DNA from: Membranipora membranacea
Taxonomy: Eukaryota > Bryozoa > Gymnolaemata > Cheilostomatida > Membraniporidae
Length of the DNA stretch: 64,000 bases
Assembly (NCBI GenBank): GCA_914767715.1
Contig: OU612067.1
Span: forward strand, 19,845,001 to 19,909,000
Reading direction: 5' to 3'
Below, in pieces: positions 42,232 through 54,400 of the stretch. The notes under the pieces were generated by a model. The model was not told the DNA's origin, searched no databases, and saw only the letters and a list, made by a program, of their open reading frames with translations. The translations under genes were made by a program, and so were the position numbers. The number at the start of each line of letters is the position of its first letter. Within the stretch, counting starts at the first letter, position 1.

Positions 42232-43646
42232 CGGCTTACTGTGTTTTCTCTAGAGTTAAAAATAATAATAGTAATATGAATGATAATAATAATAATAATT
42301 GTGATGATAATAAAAGTATATATTATTACTATTACTTTTTTTTCTAGACATAATAATAATAATAATAATAAAAACATATTACTATTATAAGTATTTACTT
42401 TTATCATTAAGTTTATGGTGTTTTCTCTATACTACAGAAATGTTAGAAGTTTTATCCATCTTTCATAAATATTATATACTTGGTTGATGTTTCACAGTAG
42501 TCTGGGTCTCATTCCGTTGTGCTCAAACATAAGAAGTAATATTTATTCTAATATGTTTTATTTGTTAATTTATTTGAGTCAGTGTTGCATTTACCTGTGT
42601 CATGTCACCTTCAAGGGTGCGATAAAAAGTTAATAATATATAACTCTTACTCACTTTTAGACAAAAAATGATATATTTTCCATTAATTGGGTTGCAGAAC
42701 GAACCCACAATAACCACAATAGAATTGGCTTCATTGCTTTCTGTTTATCAATATTTATAATTTGAATTATAAAAAATTAAGATATTTTTACTTACATTCA
42801 TTACTCAAAAAATCATGACATTTGACAAGTTTTACAGTTTATACTATTTTATTCATATTAATTATCCCTCCATTTAATTGTGATTGTTATTGCTTTTCAC
42901 CCTCCTGTGATATATTTTTGGTCACATGACATCGTATATTAGTATTTTCCTTGTCCTTATAAGCTAGACAAATGGAAACTCTATTCAATTCTGTATGTTT
43001 CATCAAAACCTGAAGATTTTGGTGCCAAACTTGCTGAAAAATTGAAGTATTGCTTAAAACTCATGACCTTGACATGATTTTTAAATTCCTACCATGACAT
43101 AATTACATTATTGTTCTTTTCTTTAGTTGATCTCATTGTAATTATACACACAATCATCTCATTCATTTTTTTGAACCAAATTTCATCAATTTTATTTATT
43201 TGTTGCAATTAGGTTTTATATCATCTTTTTATCTTTTGCATATTTTGTAACAATGATGATACTATATATCTGGGCATATTGCTAAACGCAGGGCCATGAC
43301 GTAACCACTTATCGGGACGCAATCGTCACTGAATTTTTTTTCCCTTTTCTTTTTATATGATATGTGTTTCATCCAAGTATGTCAATAACTTATATCCTGA
43401 ATAATAACAACAACAATATGCAACTTGTTGTTGGACAATGAAGTAATCATCGAAATCAAAAACATAATCAAATCAATTCATCTAAAAATATAATCTATCA
43501 AATAAAATCTTATCAAAGGCATCACAGACTACGATATGTTTTATTCACACAATGCCTGGTTCAATTAGGCTTCGAGGATTTGTAAATCTAACACTCTCAT
43601 GACTTGACAATGAGCAAAACAGTAACATTTCTTTGCGCACATCTTT
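42232..43646. other. RAI14-like 3' flank and intergenic
   Basis: An AATAAA at 42,309-42,314, 78 bases past the stop, is a likely polyadenylation signal. It is followed by AAT/ATT microsatellite (42,260-42,375). The rest is AT-rich without coding signal; the promoter of the sushi gene should be near the right end. Confidence 0.5.
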
Positions 43647-43764
43647 GTGAGTCCCACTTCTGTCAAATACGCCATGTTACCATCTTTTCAATTGATGCAC
43701 CTTCGAATAGCCTGGACAAAGGTGCTGCTGCTGCTCCTGACCTTTTTCACTGCTCAGACTAAAG
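43647..43764 (+). CDS. sushi gene exon 1: signal peptide
   Basis: Three in-frame Met codons are possible (43,647, 43,674, 43,695). The third gives the best signal peptide, MHLRIAWTKVLLLLLTFFTA; the first is the most upstream. Ends in phase 1 at AAAG|GTGAGC. Confidence 0.75.
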
Positions 43765-46545
43765 GTGAGCTTTTACTTACTGAGATCTCAACCCGCACAC
43801 TGACATCGAGACTACACTGTTATCATGTGTATCTCTGATCGTTAGAATCAATTTAGTACGAGTACTCACCCCTAACTAGTATAATTTAACTCTATTCTAA
43901 TCTAATTTTATATGATGGTACTCATGCTAAGTGAATGAGTTCATTCTCTATAAACCAGAGATATACATGCAATAGTATCACATGATCAGTGTGATATCGA
44001 ACAAATCTAACTATCACTAACTATCACAGAAATGCTAAACAATTAAACTTATTCAATTAAAACTACTTCCATCAAAGCAATTTAAATCTTGTTTATCATT
44101 ATTACTAGTACATTTCTTTACCTTTATTTTCTCTGTCACTGCATGCAAAAAATTCTAAAGAACTAACAATAAACATAATATGTAATATATTACCCTTTTT
44201 TTTATTCTTATCGGATTTCATGTAGCCCGTCTTGACAATCATGATACTTTTTGAGTTGTGTGACATGAAAAACTGTGACAAAAGTTTTGATTTAAATATT
44301 TTAGCCCAGACCTGCCAACTTAAAGACACAGGATCAAGATACAGCTTTTTTTATGACAAGGATGACCGATCAAAGAAGTATAGCAATCAAGTGCCCGTTG
44401 GGACATACCTTGCATTTGAATGTAGACCGGACCAGACCGTCGAGGAAAACAAAGTTTTAAAATATCGTAACTACTCAAATGTGAGCGGCCTCATCGCCGA
44501 CACATGGTTTTGTAAGCGAAACGGTACATTCATCAAATATAGTGAGTGTAAGTTGTTTTACCTTTAATAAATAATTTTCATATTTTGGATGTGAATGATA
44601 AGATTTGTATTAGCCTGAATGACGCCAAAAGCTTTTCTGCCAAATATGCTATCTAGTTTTTGTGTCACACTGCATTTTTGAATTTTTTCCTTTTATTCAT
44701 TTAGAACTACTCCATTATAAGCCCCATGGTTTCTGCAAGAGTTTCGATCAAATCTTATCTTGAGTGCAAGTTCATTGGTATAACCAGTCAGTGAGTGACC
44801 GAACACTCTTTAGCTGATTTGATTTATTCTTGGCTGTAAAATGTAAACATTATGGCTAGCCATGTGAGTGTACTGACTGTCTTCGATTGAAATGTTTGAA
44901 TCAGCAGGTAACTCGTCTTCACATTTGACATTTCTATTAGGCGAAAAAGGATGTGTATTCAGTGAACTGGCTCGTTCTACATATCAGATAGTGGAACGCA
45001 TATTGCTTTCTCGTACAGTGAGGGAAACTATCTGTGGAAAAGATGAAAGCGCCGTAACCATAAGATGCGAAGATGGAAATCAAAGACACTCAAAATCGTG
45101 CGACTTTTATGACGGTTAGTTCTAGTTTGGTTATTCTTCCAATTTAAGGTTATATGAAAAAAAGGGAATTTATTTGTTTAATAGAGGTCTCTTAAACATT
45201 ACAGTTAAGACAGTTATTATCGTAACTTGATGACCTCTCATATTAAAATTTTGACAAGGCTTGAACTTGAGGAACATTAAAATGGCAGCAAAAACTTTTA
45301 AAAGACAAAGAAAATAGGTTATAAGCTACCCCTGCTTAAATTAAGGATTAAATTTTGAAATCCTTTTCATTATTTTGTCTCAAAGTTTATAAACTCGTTG
45401 ACTATTTGCAAATGCAAGCTTGGCAACGAAAAAGCAGGTAGCTAATCAACAGTTTGGAGACTTCAAAGCATTCAACTTTATTTATAGATATTTTTCTTTT
45501 TGAAAAGTTGCTGTTCAGTAGGAGCGAGACCTCAAAATATTGAGTTTTTCTCCTTAGATTATGAAGATGAGATTTCCCGCTTATATTGGCCTATATTGAG
45601 TTAAATATATTAAAATATATTTATTGAGTTCCTAATAACAATGTAAGAACATATCTGGAATAGCATAATTGCTTTCTTGTGAATAACACAGGACTTGCAA
45701 AAATAGCCAGTCCCTAGTAGCATTCTAGGAATGCCCAAATCATCAACGATGAAGGCATATTTTTATTGTTTGCAATTTTGTAAACAAGACTATTTCCCAG
45801 ACTATATTATTCATGTTAGTGGGGACAGCCAATCAGACCAATGTCAGATCAGTCTCTGCGTTGAGTGTTCTAACTGTATAAGGCTTATATTAATATTTAC
45901 GTTTCATGAGAATAATTTAGTGTGTATGAGTGATTCAGTCCAGTGCTGGTACACTGTAACTGTTTTATCGATTGATATATATTATATGGATGAGGGAAAA
46001 TATCTGACTCTGAACAAGCGTATGGCTATTTATGTATGGCTGCTGGTCCACAAGTTCAGAATCTAGAACAGCTGACATTTGTATACTTTTGTTAAGCAGC
46101 TTTTCTGAGTTTTTGAAGGGTGTTACTGGGACGTCAATCCTCGCTACGTAAAAGCTGCCAGATTTTCAGCTTTATTTAGATCCTGACACAAAGCCTTATA
46201 CTGATAACATATCTCCACAAATAGCCATGCTACGAATTTTACCACTGATCCATAAATTCATACCAGTGGTTTAATCTTCTTTCTTTTTCAGGTCCTGTAA
46301 AAGTCCAAGTTGATAGTCTCCCTATTGCACTCACAACACTAATTATAATATTAAGCGTCGGCGCTGTGGTAGCTGTCGCTTTTATTGTAACCGTCGTTTG
46401 TTTCCGCAAGCAAGTGGCTGCTTACTTCAGAAAGCGCTTTCCGAAAAAAAATTCTAAATCACCACATGAGCCAAAAAAGAAGAAAAGCAAGAAAAGTCCC
46501 AAACCAATATTAAAAAAAGGAACAGTTGCTCCAGGACAATGGTAG
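43647..46545 (+). CDS. type I membrane protein with two sushi-like domains (whole gene)
   Basis: Four exons (43647-43764, 44305-44547, 44941-45114, 46292-46545) give a 262-residue protein; each junction is phase 1, the classic arrangement for shuffled extracellular modules. The order is signal peptide, a sushi (CCP) domain with four Cys and the F-C...W-C-...G...C spacing, a second divergent four-Cys module, one transmembrane helix and a Lys-rich cytoplasmic tail. There are at least two potential N-glycosylation sites in the first module (NYSN, NGTF). I do not recognise a named orthologue. Adhesion or recognition at the cell surface is inference from architecture. Confidence 0.8.
43830..44010 (+). 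repeat. dispersed repeat A, copy 2
   Basis: Matches the reverse complement of 3,835-4,028; lies in intron 1 of the sushi gene. Confidence 0.65.
44305..44547 (+). CDS. sushi gene exon 2: CCP module
   Basis: QTCQLKD, then VPVGTYLAFECRPD, ADTWFCKRNGTFIKYSEC: the C-(Y/F)xC-WxC-G-C layout of a sushi domain, encoded by one phase 1-1 exon of 81 codons. Confidence 0.82.
44610..44765 (+). repeat. dispersed retroelement-like repeat, shortened copy
   Basis: GCTATCTAGTTTTTGTGTCA, CTACTCCATTATAAGCCCCA and GAGTTTCGATCAAATCTTAT match the two ends of 59,125-59,755, with the ~500-base middle missing. Lies in intron 2 of the sushi gene. Confidence 0.7.
44941..45114 (+). CDS. sushi gene exon 3: divergent second module
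   Basis: Cys positions in GCVFSE, TICGKD, IRCEDG and KSCDFY suggest a second, shorter CCP-like fold without the usual Trp. One phase 1-1 exon of 58 codons. Confidence 0.75.
45115..46291. other. sushi gene intron 3
   Basis: No exon seen. Contains dispersed repeat B copy 2; the 111-codon open frame at 45,731-46,066 begins inside that repeat and is not supported. Confidence 0.5.
45688..45900 (+). repeat. dispersed repeat B, copy 2
   Basis: Inverted relative of 5,575-5,785, with the same GLAKIASP-stop string at its start, here non-coding in an intron. Confidence 0.75.
46292..46545 (+). CDS. sushi gene exon 4: transmembrane helix and basic tail
   Basis: The helix ALTTLIIILSVGAVVAVAFI and VTVVCF is followed by FRKRFPKK and a tail with KKKKSKKSPKP and ending APGQW. 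The tail has no Tyr signalling motif beyond one Tyr at AAYF; it could bind acidic lipids or act as a nuclear/ER retention signal. Confidence 0.82.
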
Positions 46546-46637
46546 ATGGACAAAGAGTTTCACATTCAAGGCGTTGGAAGTCTGCATTTACAACGAATAT
46601 TTTTCATTCAGATCCCTTGTCAGATTTTTCCATCAGA

Positions 46638-46752
46638 TTTTTCGTTTATAAAAGATATCATTGGGAGCAAGAAAACATCTTCGTTTTGTTACAATGTCAC
46701 AAAATCCAGATTTTTTTTGCCCCAAATGATAGCCGATATAAAAGCGAAAGTC
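46638..46752. repeat. hairpin element in sushi gene 3' untranslated region
   Basis: Arms TTTCGTTTATAAAAGATATC and its partner GATATAAAAGCGAAA, with inner arms CATTGGGAGCAAGAAA / TTTTTTTGCCCCAAATG and GTTACAATG / CA(T)TGTCAC. The fold would be about 50 base pairs with mismatches, inside the mRNA. Confidence 0.72.
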
Positions 46753-47488
46753 TGACCAATTGATCCCACGGAATATATGCAGTGTAAATTCACCTGAGAG
46801 TCTGATACACATGAGCAATAAACTGGTAGTTGACGAAAAAGACTCTGTGAAGACAGTTACAGTCAGCTACTTACTTAGAAAACAACAAGGTGACCGCTAC
46901 ATCTGCTTGATTACGCCGCTAACTTTAGTCTCACTTTCAAAGTAGTAGCTCTGCATTATGGTCTTCAAATGCTCAGAACAATATGCATTGCATGTAATGT
47001 AATCTGTTCTATGTATGTGGATTAAAATTTATACAACTTGTTGTGTTCCTTTTTGTCAGTAAATAAAGGGTCATATGTAGGCCACAGCCTTTTACTTTCA
47101 TTTATGATTCTAAGACCATCACTAACTCTTATTTATAAGAAGAATATTATTGTGTGGCTGTGTATTGAAAATTCTAAATCAGAGCAAAAAACATTAGCCA
47201 TCACCCCTCTCCTCCTTAAACACCATCTCAATTGTGTCGCATGAATTAACAGAGTTGCAAATTCAATAAGACTCCAATCCCACAACCAAAGATAGTTGAA
47301 TATATCCAAAGATGAACTGTTAACACAATGAACGATATGATGAAATTCTTATCAAATGTTTTGAAATGAAACGGTCAAAGCTTATCACCACAGTTGGTGG
47401 CAAGCTTAGCTGTCACCTCATGGCATAATCCTTCATAAGTTAGTTTTGTAAGTTAGTGACTAGTGGTAAAAGTAAACACAGAACGAAC

Positions 47489-47770
47489 AATCGCCAATTG
47501 GAAAAAAACAACAATATTTATTTGGTTACAGATACATAATTTATCATTTGGCAAATGATATGTTTGTCTTAGAATATCCAACCATTTGAAAAATAAATCT
47601 TGATTTTTTAAAGACAAAATTAACATTTGCCAATTGAAAAAAAACACAATAATGTCATTTGTTACAGATTATGATATGATAAAATAAATCATAATTTTGA
47701 GGCCAAATAAACCTTTGCCAATTGCAAAAACAAAAAGATTAATATGTTACAGATTATGATACATATATAC
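47489..47770. repeat. three degenerate direct repeats
   Basis: Units starting near 47,491, 47,629 and 47,715 share TTTGCCAATTG(A/C)AAAAA and GTTACAGATTATGATA. Confidence 0.65.
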
Positions 47771-47979
47771 ATTATTCACATCATTTGGCACAATATTCAA
47801 ATAACAAAGTGCTCAGACAGCTGCAATGTGAGTTAGTAACATTACATTGTCAAACACTGTGTCTGATAATGCAATGCCACTTACTCACATTGCAGCCAAC
47901 TGTGCCACAGGCCCTCTGTCCAGTGGAAGAGTGCCCCAGTGGTCGAGTGCCCCACTGGCCTGTGGTCTGAGCAATTACA

Positions 47980-48457
47980 CTAACTATTCAAACAATTACG
48001 CCTCTGAATCTTCTTTGCTACTTCAGCCTCATGTTTGTGTTGTGTTACATTAAAATCTATGTAACCAAACTCATCTGGTTTAGGTAATGCCAGTGTCTTC
48101 TCACAACTTGGATCTTTATCAGAGGGGCCGCTCTTCAAGTCTTTATCAGGGAGGCCACTCTCTAAATCTTTATCTGTGGGGCAACTCTCTAAGTCTTTAT
48201 CTGTGGCGGTAAATTCTAAATATCTAATTGAAGGGATGCGTGGCCTAGGATTGTCAGCATATCCATCATCAAGTTGTGCAGATTCGCTTCTTACTTCCTC
48301 TTTGGGAGAGCTGAGAATTCCGCTGTCACTAGACCTTCTGTTAATCAAATCTGGTGTGGCGTAGTAATACTTATGTTCATCGTCAACTTGATCACCATCT
48401 TCAATATGTTCACCATCTGTAGTTGGCCGATGTGGTAACAGGCCATATCTAGTTGAT
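47980..48457 (-). CDS. NHL gene left copy, last exon
   Basis: STRYGLLPHRPTT, RRSSDSGILSSPKEE (a DSGxxS-type phosphodegron), four 9-residue acidic repeats (TDKDLESCP-like), then KPDEFGYIDFNV and stop. The last eleven residues (after EVAK) are not shared with the right copy. Confidence 0.9.
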
Positions 48458-51400
48458 CTACAATTATGAAGTTTATATTTGTGCGATTCATCCAAACACC
48501 TTCCTGCCTCACCACATAATCCGATTGTTTGTCATAAGCTGTTTCTGTGTGACATGTGAGACAACGTCTAAAGGCAAAAAGTGACATGACTGACAACTTC
48601 CTGGTAAGTCTGTCATAACTTTGATTGTCAAAACCTTGAAAGATTGGGGGAATGAGACCCCCTAAATCACGTATTTTATTGATAAAACTTAATATAAACA
48701 TGCAGAGCTATGTTGAAGCTTCACCTTTTTCCTGGTGGAGTTCTTGCTGTCGAGTCTGAATCGCTTATCACTCGAACCTCAAAGTATGTCTCGTCGATTT
48801 CATTATACTCTTCACTGCCTCTTCTATAATCTGCATCCATTTGGCCTGCACATGGCTTAGTCTTGCATTTTCCTAAAACGGAGTCACTCAAACATAGATT
48901 TCTAGGTCTAAATAGACTATAGACATATTTGCTCTACAGATTACTCACCTAGCCAGCCTTATACTTATCCATGTATATCTTTGCTCTATGGATAAACATG
49001 GATAATCGTGTTTAATTCCCTTTTTTGGCCAGAAACTTTGGAATGATAATGATACCATTAAAAAACTGTAAGGAGTATAGATTACTGTGGTCTTTGGATA
49101 TCTTTTGCCAATAGTTATTTATGGGCTTTCAATATCTATGGCCTGACTAAGATATATTTGGTCTTTATAACATATATATTATTTACAGCTCAAGTACAAG
49201 GAACACACTGTTTTTTGGAAACATGTAACTGACATTCATGTCCTGTTGTGACATTCAGAAAAAAACCTGGTTTATAATTCAAACCGGCACACCAGCACTT
49301 ATTTTTGAGAATGCATTCTTGCCAAAATTCCAGATTCATTTTTTATTACTGGGAATAACATGTTTATCACGGCTCATTGATCTATTAACCATTTTCTATG
49401 TCATACTATCAACATGCAATCACTGAATACATCAAATGAGTACCTGCACAACTAAGAGATGCAGTAGCTGGTACCAGTCATGCTCTTATTTATAGCAAAC
49501 CCAATTTGACAAAAACAGGAAATGGGTCATTTATATACGTAATTATCAGAATTTATGATGTCTTTTAGACCAAATTTAGAGTGAATAATACACAACGCAT
49601 TGCAATAAATTTTCTTAACTGCACACTGCGTCATAAATTGTAATATTACCAGAGACTTTAGATATCATTATCTAAATAGTCTCTGATATTACTCATATTG
49701 TGTGGCAAAGTAAAACCTCTTGATAACATTTGTATGACATAATCCTGCTTCCAGGAAGGAACAATGACTAAATATCTTATTTGATAGATATGACCACCAT
49801 CATAAGCTGATTCCCTCTTATATATTAGTCAATTAAGAGCCTAAATTTAGCAGTTATAACTGTCATTTAATGGATTAGCTGGGGATTATTAGATAACCTG
49901 ATTTCATAAAAAAGCCTGTTTTAATCAACTATAATTGAAATGTATGTGTTGAGAATGTAGATCAAAGGTAAACTGCTTGTACAAAGACCAACTAAGAAAC
50001 ATCAGTGTAATCTGGTATATTCAGACAGCCTGGAAAAATCAACTTTACATACTGGTTTCATAGGCGGCTGACGCTATTGGTCTTCAATGAAATAACTACT
50101 TAAATTACTTACTATTAGTGAAATTTCTCAACATACCTTGTTTTGCAGCGTTCCTGTTTATGTAATCTTCGATGTAAGGCTGTTGAACTTGCCTCCTGGA
50201 AAAAGAGATTTAAAAAAAAATCTTAAGTTTTATATTATCAAATCTTAGAATCACAAAGGTACATCAAAGAACCTTGAACACATGGTTATAGGAAAGTCAG
50301 GCAAGGAATTGAATGACATAGTTATCAGGTTCACTGTGTGTTTAATGAGTTATCTTTGGCGATCATTGCATACTGATAAGCTAAGGTTATTGAGATAAAG
50401 AGGAAGGTTTAACATTCTGAAGGCTTGTGACACATGGTACATATCCTGTTTTGAGGTTGGCTGGCACGGGTGACCGCTAGTCTTTATATCACAATGGTTT
50501 CCAATTAGATAAAGCGATGTGACCTTTCTCCCAACTTTATTTTTATCAAGGTTATATCTGGGAGACTAAGGGTTTGCTTATTCTCGAAGCAATCAGTTGG
50601 CAAAATACGCAGGTCATGGGGTTTGCATGTATTTTGGGAAAATCATAAACCTGCTTATCTTGAAAAAAAACTCCTTGGTAATGTCCAAAAGAAACTACCA
50701 CAAACCTTGTCATGAAGTTACCAGACTTAAACATGAAGGTGACTAATAAAAATGCTACATGTAGACGCGGCGTTTTATCTGGATTTTTTAGTTTTGGGGC
50801 CATAGACAGTGATTTGTAAGTGTATATAACATAACAATATATAGACATAACAATAAACCTAGACCGGACACTATATGGACCATTAGCATTGAGGCACTGA
50901 GACATTTAATTGTGGGCGATGTAATGACATCGGAAGGTGTAGAAGAAATGTTGCTATCATTGATTTACTGTCCAAAATCCAGGTTTTTTGTCGATAACTC
51001 GATCAATTTTGATCGGATTTTGAGTTAAAAAATTGCAATAGATTTAGCAGCTTGTCTTGAACGGTTTGATACTAATTTAAGACAAAACATTTTTGAAGAG
51101 GAAATAGCATCAAGTTAATAACAAGATGCTGCTGATCGTAAAATAATTTATTTTCAAATTCAAAATCCGATCAAAATCGATTGAGTAATGAACAAAACAC
51201 CTTGATTATGGATAGTAAATCAATGATAGCACCGTTGCTTTTACACCTTCCAATGAAGTTACGATGCCCCACAATTTAGTGCCTCACTTCAGCTGTATAT
51301 GGTGTCCTGTCTAGCTTTATTTTCAAGTCTACGGTGTATACCGATCACAGAGATTATGTCTTTGTGATAATGGTACATCAGTTGGTTTAGGTGTGTGGTG

Positions 51401-54400
51401 ACTTGTAAGTGTGTGATATAATGTAAATGGGGAGAAAAATATTTTTGATAACACAGAATTTCAGCTTTAAGTTTTCAGCTTACCCAAAGTGATGTCTAGG
51501 ATATTTAATATCCTAGACATCACTGGCTGTGTCATTTTCACCTTGACCTTGAAAATAGTTTCAGCCCGGTACAAATGTTTTATTTTCCCACTTTATGGTT
51601 TTTTAATTTCTTTTCTTGTGGGTTTGATGGCAGACCATTTCTATTGTAACTAGAGGTGACATTGCCAGGAGATTGCCACGTGTAATCGTTTAAAATTGAA
51701 ATGACGCAAATGTCTTCTGTTAGATGAAGCTTAAATAGAGCTTAGTTGATAATCCGACATTACTGTGATCATTTTGATACACACTTATTTGTGGATTAGA
51801 GTCGTTTATGTGGTTCAATGGCCAAACAGTCAAATAATATGTTCCATTGATGACCCATGACATCACGCCCACAACCCCAGAACCAAAATAAAAATGTACA
51901 TTTTAGTACACTACAAAGATTGCTCTGACTCAACAGAACTCAAAAGACTTAAATATTCTTTGTTTTGCCAAATTCCTTTTAATTAGTTGGCATTTTTAAC
52001 TGATGGGCATTTTTATATGTTGGTCATTGTTGATTGAAAGTTTTTAGGATGTTTTGTCTAAATTAGCATTTATGGAAAACTTTGAAAAAATAGTAGTACC
52101 GATCAATGTCAGAGAAGCCATAAATTTCAAATTCAATTTACATGAACCCGTCAATCATTCAATCGGTGCTCCATGTGGAATAATTTCAAACTCGCTGACG
52201 CATATTAGGGCCTTAGTCTTAGACCCCTAAACTATTGCCCCCTTTTGGCGATATTTATGTCATAACCAGTGCCTTATTTACTTTGCAAGGTTTATATTGG
52301 TCATTCAATAACCTACCTGAGTTTTGCTCTTTTGTAGAGAAGGAAGACTGCTGCCACTATGGCCACAACGAGCACAACTCCAACCACTATGACTGATACG
52401 ATGATTACTTTCGTCTGTTTAACGGATGCAAGATGATCTTGAGAATCGGTCGGGTCAACGGGAGTTGGGCTGCTTTCGGTAACTGCTCAGGTAAGAGAAT
52501 GAACATAATAAAGGGTTGATGTCTATGGGTAGATTTCTAAGAGCGATCAAAGCTTATGTCTCACTTGACCTTTCTCAGATGAACATGAAGGGCAGTGGTT
52601 CATTCATTGAGATGTCTTTTTCCAAATGTATACACATGATAATGACCAACTACAAAGTTGACTTCGAAAATGGCTGTAGATTCAGAATCAACCTATTATG
52701 CAATCAACCGTAGCCGGATAAAGACATTCTTGATGGTTATTGACACTTGATATTTGTTGGTATAATTTATCATTTTTGTTATGAATATCTTTCTCTCAAT
52801 GCCAAGGCATGTCAGATATAGATTGAAATGATTTTCAAAATAATACAGCATTGGAGAACAGATCAAAGAACCTGATCAAAAGACCAAGCAAAGCATAGTA
52901 ATTAAAGCATCCCAATCAGTTGAGCACTCAATTTTTTTCGACCAGATACAACTTTTGACGCAATATGGGTAGCTAGTGGCTGGTGTTATAGAAGGTTTGG
53001 TTAGGTTATAGGATGTTGTTAGGAACATTATTGTTTACTTTGGCACATTGGTGGAGTTTGTGGAGGTGGTGGAGGTCCATCTGGTCTACCATCACCTGGT
53101 CGAGGCGGTCTGCCATCACCTGGAGATGGCGGTCGAGGTGGTCTGCCTTTTTGACCTTTGCATGGTGGTGGTGGTGGTCTTCCTAGAAATGAGAGGATGT
53201 TTTGAATTTGCAAAGAAGTAGATGGATAGGTTTGGTTAAAGGCTGTTATGTTATGCAGTAAGTATCTCATGATGTTGAGGGCAGTACAGTTGTCTCCTTA
53301 GGTATAGTAAAGGGTAAGGTACATAGAAATAGAGTCCAATAAAAACCTAAGCCGCTCTTGGGAGTAGCTCCATTTTTCGTGAATCTCCCATATATATAAA
53401 ATCAGTGGTAGGGATTTGTTCAAGAATGATTTAGAATGAACTTAATGGGCCAGCTGAAAAACATAACATAACAAGCTATAAACCCCTACCACTGATGGCA
53501 GTCAACAGTAATAACGAAAACCGCAAAAACTGATTAGGCATCTATTTATCGATGTCTATGGTAAGGTATCACATATTAATTTTCTCACCACAAAACAAAT
53601 GCAATGTTTTGGCTCTGATTGGCTGGTTGGTGGGAGGGAGAGAGCCAATGATTGGTTAGATGGTACTTTTGTGAAAACAATTTAGTTTCACTTTCACTTT
53701 CACTATAAATCAATACTATTGGTGACCTGACATAGACTCCCTGTCCAACCCAGGAGCCAATCACAGCCAACACATTGGCTACACAAACCACAATTTGATT
53801 GTGACAACAGCAAATATGCCAGCCTTGACTGTGATTTAAGACCAAATCCTGTAATGTACGGACACGGTGTTAGCAGCAAAGTTTTGTGTTACCCCGATAT
53901 ATAAATTGAGTTTGAGCCAATTTGCTTCCAAATATCAAATGTTGCAGAGTAGTATTCCATGTCCAATCATGTTATAACAGCTGAGAGAAGAAGTTGAAAT
54001 AGCAAATGGTGAGATTCGAGAGGGATTACTTATTGGTGTATCGGGTAGAAGAGATTTAAAATGACCAGTTAAGAGACACCTATCTCCGATACTTACTTCT
54101 TGTCATATCAAGTACCCTCATATTGGATGATCTCGTGCCAATGAACAATTTGAGTTGCTTCTCCTTGTCAGACATGACTATGGCGGCTGTTGGGTTGTCC
54201 ATATGACATGAGTCTAAACTTTGTCGGTCTTTTGAAAAAGTGCTTTCTCCAGTGCAGATGGAGGTTATTTCACCTTTATTAAGATCCACCACTCTCAATC
54301 GATTGTTGCCCATTTCGGCTATGAGTAGTATCCTTTGATGTAGCTGTGTTATTCCTCCAGGCTTGCTTATTTTGGCTGTGGACAAAGGACCGTCTTTGAA

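Larger units (their letters stand above)
46546..47979. other. convergent 3' region between sushi gene and NHL gene
   Basis: Holds the sushi gene 3' untranslated region (AATAAA at 46,817-46,822), a large hairpin, and a degenerate tandem repeat. On the minus strand an AATAAA (plus 47,517-47,522) could end the NHL transcript. No coding signal. Confidence 0.5.
48458..52316. other. introns of NHL gene left copy tail region
   Basis: Collinear in part with 59,076-63,505. Contains palindrome P copy 3, a long-armed MITE (50,842-51,332) and a perfect hairpin (51,488). About 49,165-49,640 has no clear counterpart in the right copy. No further exons seen. Confidence 0.6.

Noticed and set aside
45731-46066. 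111-codon frame in sushi gene intron 3
   Set aside because: Starts inside dispersed repeat B and has no phase-1 splice sites or module cysteines.
43647-46545. Assignment to a named invertebrate allorecognition gene
   Set aside because: Sushi plus one helix is too generic, and I cannot run a search; no symbol given.
46539-46818. Open frames on both strands after the sushi gene stop
   Set aside because: Mirror-image openness produced by the hairpin at 46,638-46,752.
48725-48872. ITAM in the receptor tail
   Set aside because: YNEI and YFEV are only seven residues apart; an ITAM needs six to eight residues between the two motifs. The ITIM -2 hydrophobic residue is also absent.
53039-53182. Collagen domain in the stalk exon
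   Set aside because: Gly is not regular at every third residue; a proline-rich stalk with GDGRP repeats fits better.
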